This document shows, piece after piece, positions 36,301 to 48,359 of a stretch of 64,000 nt of DNA. The notes beneath the pieces are model-generated. The model searched no databases. It was given only the letters and a program-made list of their open reading frames with translations, and had not been told where the DNA came from. Numbering within the stretch: the stretch's first letter is position 1; every line of letters begins with the position of its first letter. Origin of the DNA: Linyphia triangularis (lineage: Eukaryota; Arthropoda; Arachnida; Araneae; Linyphiidae); NCBI GenBank assembly GCA_963978545.1, contig OZ021733.1, forward strand, positions 73,067,589 to 73,131,588, in the 5' to 3' direction. The position numbers and the translations under genes were made by a program.

Positions 36301-39230
36301 ATCTATTCTGCATAGTAGTTTAAGTTTAAAATTATTAAATACAAGCGAAGTTATCTTTTTTTGAAATTTTTTTTAGTTTTCGAAACAAAGATTTTAAAAG
36401 GCATTTTTTTGACGTTTCATGAGAAAAGTGCTAAGTGTAGAATGATTGATGTTTTTGAATAAAAAACTAGCTTTTACATTTAACTAGCTTTTACTAGCTT
36501 TTACATTAATTACAATTTAATTCTAAATTGATACAATACTAGGAAAATTTGCAATTTTTGAACTTTTTTCAGTTTTTGACCCAAAGATTTCCAAACACCC
36601 TTTTTTCATGTTTCATGAGAAAAGTTCTAATTATACAATGATTGCAATTTTTGAGAAAAAACTGTATTGCCTCGGCCATAAGGTTCAAAACTATTAAATA
36701 CAAGTGAAATTAGCTAATTTTAAGCATTTTTTTTATTTTTCGAAAAAAAACTTTTTTTCCGTTTTTACACGTTTCATGAGAAAATCTCTGATTTAAGAAT
36801 GATTGCAGTTTCTTATCAAACAACTGCAATTATTGAGAATTTAATTCTGAAATTACTAAATACTAGTGCTCTTGGGGGTTTTTGATCATTGTATTATTTT
36901 GCGACAGAGCAAATTGCGTTCACACTTTCTGAACGTCACTTTAGAAAAGTTCTATTTCCAAAATGATTGAAGTATTTATTTTAAAAACTATTCTGCATAG
37001 TAGTTTAAGTTTAAAATTATTAAATACTAGCGAAGTTATCTTTGTTTGAAATTTTTTTTAGTTTTCGAAACAAAAATTTTAAAAGGCATTTTTTTGACGT
37101 TTCATGAGAAAAGTGCTAAGTGTAAAATGATTGATGTTTTTAAATAAAAAACTAGCTTGTATTACAATATAATTCTAAATTGATACAATAATAGGAAAAT
37201 TTCCTATTTTTGAACTTTTTTTCAGTTTTTGACCCAAAGATTTCCAAACACCCTTTTTTCATGTTTCATGAGAAAAGCTCTAATTATACAATGATTGCAA
37301 TTTTTGAGTAAAGAACTGTATTGCCTAGGCCTGAAGGTTCAAAATTATTAAACACAAGTGAAATTAGCTAATTTTAAGCATTTTTTTTATTTTTCAAAAA
37401 AAACTTTTTTTCTGTTTTTACACGTTTCATGAGAAAATCTCTGATTTAAGAATGATTGCAGTTTCTTATCAAACAATTGCAATTATTGAGAATTTAAATC
37501 TGAAATTACTAAATACTAGTGCTCTTGGGGGTTTTTGATCATTGTATTATTTTGCGACAGAGCAAATTGCGTTCACACTTTCTGAACGTCACTTTAGAAA
37601 AGTTCTATTTCCAAAATGATTGAAGTATTTATTTTAAAAACTATTCTGCATAGTAGTTTAAGTTTAAAATTATTAAATACTAGCGAAGTTATCTTTTTTT
37701 GAAATTTTTTTTAGTTTTCGAAAAAAAAATTTTAAAAGGCAATTTTTTGACGTTTCATGAGAAAAGTGCTAAATGTAAAATGATTGATGTTTTTAAATAA
37801 AAAACTAGCTTGTATTACAATTTAATTCTAAATTGATACAATACTAGGAAAATTTGCAATTTTTGAACTTTTTTTCAGTTTTTGACCCAAAGATTTCCAA
37901 ACACCCTTTTTTCATGTTTCATGAGAAAAGTTCTAATTATACAATGATTGCAATTTTTGAGTAAAAAACTGTATTGCCTCGGCCTTAAGGTTCAAAACTA
38001 TTAAATACAAGTGAAATTAGCTAATTTTAAGCATTTTTTTTATTTTTCGAAAAAAAACTTTTTTCCTTTTTTACAAGTTTCATGAGAAAATCTCTTATTT
38101 AAGAATGATTGCAGTTTCTTATCAAACAACTGCAATTATTGAGAATTTAAATCTGAAATTACTAAATACTAGTGCTCTTGGGGGTTTTTGATCATTGTAT
38201 TATTTTGCGACAGAGCAAATTGCGTTCACACTTTCTGAACGTCACTTTAGAAAAGCTCTATTTCCAAAATGATTGAAGTATTTATGTTAAAACTATTCTG
38301 CATAGTAGTTTAAGTTTAAAATTATTAAATACTAGCGAAGTTATCTTTGTTTGAAATTTTTTTTAGTTTTCGAAACAAAAATTTTAAAAGGCATTTTTTT
38401 GACGTTTCATGAGAAAAGTGCTAAGTGTAAAATGATTGATGTTTTTAAATAAAAAACTAGCTTGTATTACAATTTAATTCTAAATTGATACAATACTAGG
38501 AAAATTTGCAATTTTTGAACTTTTTTTCAGTTTTTGACCCAAAGATTTCCAAACACCCTTTTTTCATGTTTCATGAGAAAAGTTCTAATTATACAATGAT
38601 TGCAATTTTTGAGTAAAGAACTGTATTGCCTAGGCCTGAAGGTTCAAAATTATTAAACACAAGTGAAATTAGCTAATTATAAGCATTTTTTTTATTTTTT
38701 GAAAAAAACTTTTTTTCTGTTTTTACACGTTTCATGAGAAAATCTCTGATTTAAGAATGATTGCAGTTTCTTATCAAACAACTGCAATTATTGAGAATTT
38801 AAATCTGAAATTACTAAATACTAGTGCTCTTGGGGGTTTTTGATCATTGTATTATTTTGCGACAGAGCAAATTGCGTTCACACTTTCTGAACGTCACTTT
38901 AGAAAAGTTCTATTTCCAAAATGATTGAAGTATTTATTTTAAAAACTATTCTGCATAGTAGTTTAAGTTTAAAATTATTAAATACTAGCGAAGTTATCTT
39001 TGTTTGAAATTTTTTTTAGTTTTCGAAACAAAATTTTAAAAGGCATTTTTTTGACGTTTCATGAGAAAAGTGCTAAGTGTAAAATGATTGATGTTTTTAA
39101 ATAAAAAACTAGCTTGTATTACAATATAATTCTAAATTGATACAATAATAGGAAAATTTCCTATTTTTGAACTTTTTTTCAGTTTTTGACCCAAAGATTT
39201 CCAAACACCCTTTTTTCATGTTTCATGAGA
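33322..39230. repeat. Nine-unit HOR of 5910 bp, copy 2
   Basis: Units start at 33322, 33976, 34630, 35284, 35937 (684 bp), 36621, 37274, 37927 and 38579. They match copy 1 at 5910 bp until the last unit, where copy 1 has GATTGTAG (about 33017) and this copy has the usual GATTGAAG (about 38927), and CGAAACAAAATTTT (about 39030) is one A shorter. The 33322 unit is itself a mixed one: its 5' part differs from 27412, while its 3' part is the same. Confidence 0.92.
36471..36510. repeat. Second copy of the CTAGCTTTTA expansion
   Basis: It looks identical to the expansion at 30561-30600 and lies exactly 5910 bp downstream. The expansion therefore came first and was then carried by duplication of the nine-unit HOR. 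I found it nowhere else in the window. Confidence 0.9.
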
Positions 39231-41189
39231 AAAGCTCTAATTATACAATGATTGCAATTTTTGAGTAAAGAACTGTATTGCCTAGGCCTGAAGGTTCAAA
39301 ATTATTAAACACAAGTGAAATTAGCTAATTTTAAGCATTTTTTTTATTTTTCAAAAAAAACTTTTTTTCTGTTTTTACACGTTTCATGAGAAAATCTCTG
39401 ATTTAAGAATGATTGCAGTTTCTTATCAAACAACTGCAATTATTGAGAATTTAAATCTGAAATTACTAAATACTAGTGCTCTTGGGGGTTTTTGATCATT
39501 GTATTATTTTGCGACAGAGCAAATTGCGTTCACACTTTCTGAACGTCACTTTAGAAAAGTTCTATTTCCAAAATGATTGAAGTATTTATTTTAAAAACTA
39601 TTCTGCATAGTAGTTTAAGTTTAAAATTATTAAATACTAGCGAAGTTATCTTTTTTTGAAATTTTTTTTAGTTTTCGAAAAAAAAATTTTAAAAGGCAAT
39701 TTTTTGACGTTTCATGAGAAAAGTGCTAAGTGTAAAATGATTGATGTTTTTAAATAAAAAACTAGCTTGTATTACAATTTAATTCTAAATTGATACAATG
39801 CTAGGAAAATTTGCAATTTTTGAACTTTTTTTCAGTTTTTGACCCAAAGATTTCCAAACACCCTTTTTTCATGTTTCATGAGAAAAGTTCTAATTATACA
39901 ATGATTGCAATTTTTGAGTAAAGAACTGTATTGCCTAGGCCTGAAGGTTCAAAATTATTAAACACAAGTGAAATTAGCTAATTTTAAGCATTTTTTTTAT
40001 TTTTTGAAAAAAACTTTTTTTCTGTTTTTACACGTTTCATGAGAAAATCTCTGATTTAAGAATGATTGCAGTTTCTTATCAAACAACTGCAATTATTGAG
40101 AATTTAAATCTGAAATTACTAAATACTAGTGCTCTTGGGGGTTTTTGATCATTGTATTATTTTGCGACAGAGCAAATTGCGTTCACACTTTCTGAACGTC
40201 ACTTTAGAAAAGTTCTATTTCCAAAATGATTGAAGTATTTATTTTAAAAACTATTCTGCATAGTAGTTTAAGTTTAAAATTATTAAATACTAGCGAAGTT
40301 ATCTTTGTTTGAAATTTTTTTTAGTTTTCGAAACAAAAATTTTAAAAGGCATTTTTTTGACGTTTCATGAGAAAAGTGCTAAGTGTAAAATGATTGATGT
40401 TTTTAAATAAAAAACTAGCTTGTATTACAATTTAATTCTAAATTGATACAATAATAGGAAAATTTCCTATTTTTGAACTTTTTTTCAGTTTTTGACCCAA
40501 AGATTTCCAAACACCCTTTTTTCATGTTTCATGAGAAAAGCTCTAATTATACAATGATTGCAATTTTTGAGTAAAGAACTGTATTGCCTAGGCCTGAAGG
40601 TTCAAAATTATTAAACACAAGTGAAATTAGCTAATTTTAAGCATTTTTTTTATTTTTTGAAAAAAACTTTTTTTCTGTTTTTACACGTTTCATGAGAAAA
40701 TCTCTGATTTAAGAATGATTGCAGTTTCTTATCAAACAACTGCAATTATTGAGAATTTAAATCTGAAATTACTAAATACTAGTGCTCTTGGGGGTTTTTG
40801 ATCATTGTATTATTTTGCGACAGAGCAAATTGCGTTCACACTTTCTGAACGTCACTTTAGAAAAGTTCTATTTCCAAAATGATTGAAGTATTTATTTTAA
40901 AAACTATTCTGCATAGTAGTTTAAGTTTAAAATTATTAAATACTAGCGAAGTTATCTTTGTTTGAAATTTTTTTTAGTTTTCGAAACAAAAATTTTAAAA
41001 GGCATTTTTTTGACGTTTCATGAGAAAAGTGCTAAGTGTAAAATGATTGATGTTTTTAAATAAAAAACTAGCTTGTATTACAATATAATTCTAAATTGAT
41101 ACAATAATAGGAAAATTTCCTATTTTTGAACTTTTTTTCAGTTTTTGACCCAAAGATTTCCAAACACCCTTTTTTCATGTTTCATGAGA
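38579..41189. repeat. Short-period segment: two-unit motif recurring at 1958-1959 bp
   Basis: Units start at 38579, 39231 (A), 39884 and 40537. The pair 38579-39231 is closely similar to the pair 40537-41190 (spacing 1958 and 1959 bp): first a unit with TTTTTTGAAAAAAAC, CTTTGTTTG and CAATATAATTC, then class A. The unit between them (39884) has a class B-like GTTCT start but a C-like head (AAAGAACTG, CCTAGGCCTG), so it is probably mosaic. Confidence 0.78.
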
Positions 41190-43799
41190 AAAGCTCTAAT
41201 TATACAATGATTGCAATTTTTGAGTAAAGAACTGTATTGCCTAGGCCTGAAGGTTCAAAATTATTAAACACAAGTGAAATTAGCTAATTTTAAGCATTTT
41301 TTTTATTTTTCAAAAAAAACTTTTTTTCTGTTTTTACACGTTTCATGAGAAAATCTCTGATTTAAGAATGATTGCAGTTTCTTATCAAACAACTGCAATT
41401 ATTGAGAATTTAAATCTGAAATTACTAAATACTAGTGCTCTTGGGGGTTTTTGATCATTGTATTATTTTGCGACAGAGCAAATTGCGTTCACACTTTCTG
41501 AACGTCACTTTAGAAAAGTTCTATTTCCAAAATGATTGAAGTATTTATTTTAAAAACTATTCTGCATAGTAGTTTAAGTTTAAAATTATTAAATACTAGC
41601 GAAGTTATCTTTTTTTGAAATTTTTTTTAGTTTTCGAAAAAAAAATTTTAAAAGGCAATTTTTTGACGTTTCATGAGAAAAGTGCTAAGTGTAAAATGAT
41701 TGATGTTTTTAAATAAAAAACTAGCTTGTATTACAATTTAATTCTAAATTGATACAATACTAGGAAAATTTGCAATTTTTGAACTTTTTTTCAGTTTTTG
41801 ACCCAAAGATTTCCAAACACCCTTTTTTCATGTTTCATAAGAAAAGTTCTAATTATACAATGATTGCAATTTTTGAGTAAAAAACTGTATTGCCTCGGCC
41901 TTAAGGTTCAAAACTATTAAATACAAGTGAAATTAGCTAATTTTAAGCATTTTTTTTATTTTTCGAAAAAAAACTTTTTTCCTTTTTTACAAGTTTCATG
42001 AGAAAATCTCTTATTTAAGAATGATTGCAGTTTCTTATCAAACAACTGCAATTATTGAGAATTTAAATCTGAAATTACTAAATACTAGTGCTCTTGGGGG
42101 TTTTTGATCATTGTATTATTTTGCGACAGAGCAAATTGCGTTCACACTTTCTGAACGTCACTTTAGAAAAGCTCTATTTCCAAAATGATTGAAGTATTTA
42201 TGTTAAAACTATTCTGCATAGTAGTTTAAGTTTAAAATTATTAAATACTAGCGAAGTTATCTTTGTTTGAAATTTTTTTTAGTTTTCGAAACAAAAATTT
42301 TAAAAGGCATTTTTTTGACGTTTCATGAGAAAAGTGCTAAGTGTAAAATGATTGATGTTTTTAAATAAAAAACTAGCTTGTATTACAATATAATTCTAAA
42401 TTGATACAATAATAGGAAAATTTCCTATTTTTGAACTTTTTTTCAGTTTTTGACCCAAAGATTTCCAAACACCCTTTTTTCATGTTTCATGAGAAAAGCT
42501 CTAATTATACAATGATTGCAATTTTTGAGTAAAGAACTGTATTGCCTAGGCCTGAAGGTTCAAAATTATTAAACACAAGTGAAATTAGCTAATTTTAAGC
42601 ATTTTTTTTATTTTTCAAAAAAAACTTTTTTTCTGTTTTTACACGTTTCATGAGAAAATCTCTGATTTAAGAATGATTGCAGTTTCTTATCAAACAACTG
42701 CAATTATTGAGAATTTAAATCTGAAATTACTAAATACTAGTGCTCTTGGGGGTTTTTGATCATTGTATTATTTTGCGACAGAGCAAATTGCGTTCACACT
42801 TTCTGAACGTCACTTTAGAAAAGTTCTATTTCCAAAATGATTGAAGTATTTATTTTAAAAACTATTCTGCATAGTAGTTTAAGTTTAAAATTATTAAATA
42901 CTAGCGAAGTTATCTTTTTTTGAACTTTTTTTTAGTTTTCGAAAAAAAAATTTTAAAAGGCAATTTTTTGACGTTTCATGAGAAAAGTGCTAAATGTAAA
43001 ATGATTGATGTTTTTAAATAAAAAACTACCTTGTATTACAATTTAATTCTAAATTGATACAATACTAGGAAAATTTGCAATTTTTGAACTTTTTTTCAGT
43101 TTTTGACCCAAAGATTTCCAAACACCCTTTTTTCATGTTTCATGAGAAAAGTTCTAATTATACAATGATTGCAATTTTTGAGTAAAAAACTGTATTGCCT
43201 CGGCCTTAAGGTTCAAAACTATTAAATACAAGTGAAATTAGCTAATTTTAAGCATTTTTTTTATTTTTCGAAAAAAAACTTTTTTCCTTTTTTACAAGTT
43301 TCATGAGAAAATCTCTTATTTAAGAATGATTGCAGTTTCTTATCAAACAACTGCAATTATTGAGAATTTAAATCTGAAATTACTAAATACTAGTGCTCTT
43401 GGGGGTTTTTGATCATTGTATTATTTTGCGACAGAGCAAATTGCGTTCACACTTTCTGAACGTCACTTTAGAAAAGCTCTATTTCCAAAATGATTGAAGT
43501 ATTTATGTTAAAACTATTCTGCATAGTAGTTTAAGTTTAAAATTATTAAATACTAGCGAAGTTATCTTTGTTTGAAATTTTTTTTAGTTTTCGAAACAAA
43601 AATTTTAAAAGGCATTTTTTTGACGTTTCATGAGAAAAGTGCTAAGTGTAAAATGATTGATGTTTTTAAATAAAAAACTAGCTTGTATTACAATTTAATT
43701 CTAAATTGATACAATAATTGGAAAATTTCCTATTTTTGAAATTTTTTTCAGTTTTTGACCCAAAGATTTCCAAACACCCTTTTTTCATGTTTCATGAGA
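41190..43799. repeat. A-B dimer repeated twice (1305-bp HOR)
   Basis: Units start at 41190 (A), 41843 (B), 42495 (A) and 43148 (B), giving two consecutive A-B dimers with a 1305-bp period. Small differences: CATAAGAAAAG before the first B (about 41838), GAACTTTTTTTTAG at about 42923, CTAAATGTAAAATG and CTACCTTG in the second A, AATAATTGGAAAA near 43716. The next unit is D, so C, which follows B elsewhere, is missing here. Confidence 0.85.
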
Positions 43800-46700
43800 A
43801 AAGCTCTAATTATACAATGATTGCAATTTTTGAGTAAAGAACTGTATTGCCTAGGCCTGAAGGTTCAAAATTATTAAATACAAGTGAAATTAGCTAATTT
43901 TAAGCATTTTTTTTATTTTTCGAAAAAAACTTTTTTTCTGTTTTTACACATTTCATGAGAAAATCTCTGATTTAAGAATGATTGCAGTTTCTTATCAAAC
44001 AACTGCAATTATTGAGAATTTAAATATGAAATTACTAAATACTAGTGCTCTTGGGGGTTTTTGATCATTGTATTATTTTGCGACAGAGCAAATTGCGTTC
44101 ACACTTTCTGAACGTCACTTTAGAAAAGTTCTATTTCCAAAATGATTGAAGTATTTATTTTGAAAACTATTCTGCATAGTAGTTTAAGTTTAAAATTATT
44201 AAATACTAGCGAAGTTATCTTTGTTTGAAATTTTTTTTAGTTTTCGAAACAAAAATTTTAAAAGGCAATTTTTTGACGTTTCATGAAAAAGTGCTAAGTG
44301 TAAAATGATTGATGTTTTTAAATAAAAAACTAGCTTGTATTACAATTTAATTCTAAATTGATACAATACTAGGAAAATTTGCAATTTTTGAACTTTTTTT
44401 CAGTTTTTGACCCAAAGATTTCCAAACACCCTTTTTTCATGTTTCATGAGAAAAGTTCTAATTATACAATGATTGCAATTTTTGAGTAAAAAACTGTATT
44501 GCCTCGGCCTTAAGGTTCAAAACTATTAAATACAAGTGAAATTAGCTAATTTTAAGCATTTTTTTTATTTTTCGAAAAAAAACTTTTTTCCTTTTTTACA
44601 CGTTTCATGAGAAAATCTCTGATTTAAGAATGATTGCAGTTTCTTATCAAACAACTGCAATTATTGAGAATTTAAATCTGACATTACTAAATACTAGTGC
44701 TCTTGGGGGTTTTTGATCATTGTATTATTTTGCGACAGAGCAAATTGCGTTCACACTTTCTGAACGTCACTTTAGAAAAGTTCTATTTCCAAAATGATTG
44801 AAGTATTTATTTTAAAAACTATTCTGCATAGTAGTTTAAGTTTAAAATTATTAAATACTAGCGAAGTTATCTTTTTTTGAAATTTTTTTTAGTTTTCGAA
44901 ACAAAAATTTTAAAAGGCATTTTTTTGACGTTTCATGAGAAAAGTGCTAAGTGTAGAATGATTGATGTTTTTGAATAAAAAACTAGCATGTATTACAATT
45001 TAATTCTAAATTGATACATTACTAGGAAAATTTGCAGTTTTTGACCTTTTTTTCAGTTTTTGACCCAAAGATTTCCAAACACCCTTTTTTCATGTTTCAT
45101 GAGAAAAGTTCTAATTATACAATGATTGCAATTTTCGAGTAAAAAACTGTATTGCCTCGGCCTCAAGGTTCAAAACTATTAAATACAAGTGAAATTAGCT
45201 AATTTTAAGCATTTGTTTTATTTTTCGAAAAAAACTTTTTCCGTTTTTACACATTTCATGAGAAAATCTCTGATTTAAGAATGATTGCAGTTTCTTATCA
45301 AACAACTGCAATTATTGAGAATTTAAATCTGAAATTACTAAATACTAGTGCTCTTGGGGGTTTTTGATCATTGTATTATTTTGCGACAGAGCAAATTGCG
45401 TTCACACTTTCTGAACGTCACTTTAGAAAAGCTCTATTTCCAAAATGATTGAAGTATTTATGTTAAAACTATTCTGCATAGTAGTTTAAGTTTAAAATTA
45501 TTAAATACTAGCGAAGTTATCTTTGTTTGAAATTTTTTTTAGTTTTCGAAACAAAAATTTTAAAAGGCAATTTTTTGACGTTTCATGAGAAAAGTGCTAA
45601 GTGTAAAATGATTGATGTTTTTAAATAAAAAACTAGCTTGTATTACAATTTAATTCTAAATTGATACAATACTAGAAAAATTTGCAATATTTGAACTTTT
45701 TTTCAGTTTTTGACTCAAAGATTTCCAAACACCCTTTTTTCATGTTTCATGAGAAAAGTTCTAATTATACAATGATTGCAATTTTTGAGTAAAAAACTGT
45801 AATGCCTCGGCCTTAAGGTTCAAAACTATTAAATACAAGTGAAATTAGCTAATTTTAAGCATTTTTTTTATTTTTCGTAAAAAACTTTTTCCGTTTTTAC
45901 ACATTTCATGAGAAAATCTCTGATTTAAGAATGATTGCAGTTTCTTATCAAACAACTGCAATTATTGAGAATTGAAATCTGAAATGACTAAATACTAGTG
46001 CTCTTGGGGGTTTTTGATCATTGTATTATTTTGTGACAGAGCAAATTGCGTTCACACTTTCTGAACGTCTATTTAGAAAAGTTCTATTTCCAAAATGATT
46101 GAAGTATTTATGTTAAAATCTATTCTGCATAGTAGTTTAAGTTTAAAATTATTAAATACTAGCTAAATTATCTTTTTTTGAAATTTTTTTTAGTTTTCGA
46201 AACAAAGATTTTAAAAGGCATTTTTTTGACGTTTCATGAGAAAAGTGCTAAGTGTAAAATGATTGATGTTTTTAAATAAAAAACTAGCTTGTATTACAAT
46301 TTAATTCTAAATTGATACAATAATAGGAAAATTTCCTATTTTTGAACTTTTTTTCAGTTTTTGACCCAAAGATTTCCAAACACCCTTTTTTCATGTTTCA
46401 TGAGAAAAGCTCTAATTATACAATGATTGCAATTTTTGAGTAAAAAACTGTATTGCCTCGGCCTTAAGGTTCAAAACTATTAAATACAAGTGAAATTAGC
46501 TAATTTTAAGCATTTTTTTTATTTTTCGTAAAAAACTTTTTCCGTTTTTACACATTTCATGAGAAAATCTCTGATATAAGAATGATTGCAGTTTCTTATC
46601 AAACAACTGCAATTATTGAGAATTGAAATCTGAAATGACTAAATACTAGTGCTCTTGGGGGTTTTTGATCATTGTATTATTTTGCGACAGAGCAAATTGC

Positions 46701-47706
46701 GTTCACACTTTCTGAACGTCAATTTAGAAAAGTTCTATTTCCAAAATGATTGAAGTATTTATGTTAAAATCTATTCTGCATAGTAGTTTAAGTTTAAAAT
46801 TATTAAATACTAGCTAAATTATCTTTTTTTGAAATTTTTTTTAGTTTTCGAATCAAAGATTTTAAAAGGCATTTTTTTGACGTTTCATGAGAAAAGTGCT
46901 AAGTGTAAAATGATTGATGTTTTTAAATAAAAAACTAGCTTGTATTACAATTTAATTCTAAATTGATACAATACTAGGAAAATTTGCAATTTTTGAACTT
47001 TTTTTCAGTTTTTGACCCAAAGATTTCCAAACACCCTTTTTTCATGTTTCATGAGAAAAGTTCTAATTATACAATGATTGCAATTTTCGAGTAAAAAACT
47101 GTATTGCCTCGGCCTTAAGGTTCAAAACTATTAAATACAAGTGAAATTAGCTAATTTTAAGCATTTTTTTTATTTTTCGTAAAAAACTTTTTCCGTTTTT
47201 ACACATTTCATGAGAAAATCTCTGATTTAAGAATGATTGCAGTTTCTTATCAAACAACTGCAATTATTGAGAATTGAAATCTGAAATGACTAAATACTAG
47301 TGCTCTTGGGGGATTTTGATCATTTATTATTTTGCGACAGAGCAAATTGCGTTCACACTTTCTGAACGTCACTTTAGAAAAGTTCTATTTCCAAAATGAT
47401 TGAAGTATTTATTTTAAAAACTATTCTGCATAGTAGTTTAAGTTTAAAATTATTAAATACTAGCGAAGTTATCTTTGTTTGAAATTTTTTTTAGTTTTCG
47501 AAACAAAAATTTTAAAAGGCATTTTTTTGACGTTTCATGAGAAAAGTGCTAAGTGTAAAATGATTGATGTTTTTAAATAAAAAACTAGCTTGTATTACAA
47601 TATAATTCTAAATTGATACAATAATAGGAAAATTTCCTATTTTTGAACTTTTTTTCAGTTTTTGACCCAAAGATTTCCAAACACCCTTTTTTCATGTTTC
47701 ATGAGA
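43800..47706. repeat. D-E-F-G-like-G-H block
   Basis: Units start at 43800 (D, with CATGAAAAAGTGC), 44452 (E), 45105 (F), 45755 (G-like, with GTAATGCC, TTTTGTGACAG and ACGTCTATTTAG), 46406 (G, with GATATAAG and CGAATCAAAG) and 47057 (H, with GGGGATTTTGATCATTTATT). G-type units are marked by TTTTTCGTAAAAAAC, GAATTGAAATCTG and AAATGACTAAATAC. Compared with the 5213-bp HOR on the right, this block has one extra G-like unit. Confidence 0.85.
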
Positions 47707-48359
47707 AAAGCTCTAATTATACAATGATTGCAATTTTTGAGTAAAGAACTGTATTGCCTAGGCCTGAAGGTTCAAAATTATTAAACACAAGTGAAATTAG
47801 CTAATTTTAAGCATTTTTTTTATTTTTCAAAAAAAACTTTTTTTCTGTTTTTACACGTTTCATGAGAAAATCTCTGATTTAAGAATGATTGCAGTTTCTT
47901 ATCAAACAACTGCAATTATTGAGAATTTAAATCTGAAATTACTAAATACTAGTGCTCTTGGGGGTTTTTGATCATTGTATTATTTTGCGACAGAGCAAAT
48001 TGCGTTCACACTTTCTGAACGTCACTTTAGAAAAGTTCTATTTCCAAAATGATTGAAGTATTTATTTTAAAAACTATTCTGCATAGTAGTTTAAGTTTAA
48101 AATTATTAAATACTAGCGAAGTTATCTTTTTTTGAAATTTTTTTTAGTTTTCGAAAAAAAAATTTTAAAAGGCAATTTTTTGACGTTTCATGAGAAAAGT
48201 GCTAAATGTAAAATGATTGATGTTTTTAAATAAAAAACTAGCTTGTATTACAATTTAATTCTAAATTGATACAATACTAGAAAAATTTGCAATATTTGAA
48301 CTTTTTTTCAGTTTTTGACTCAAAGATTTCCAAACACCCTTTTTTCATGTTTCATGAGA
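47707..48359. repeat. Chimeric A/F unit
   Basis: The head is class A (AAAGAACTG, CCTAGGCCTG, TTTTTCAAAAAAAAC) and continues so through CTAAATGTAAAATG at about 48203. The tail from about 48281 is class F (CTAGAAAAATTTGCAATATTT, TGACTCAAAG). The switch lies between about 48206 and 48281. The next two units (48360, 49011) repeat those at 45755 and 46406, which follow a genuine F. The chimera therefore marks the junction of a 2605-bp duplication. Confidence 0.85.
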
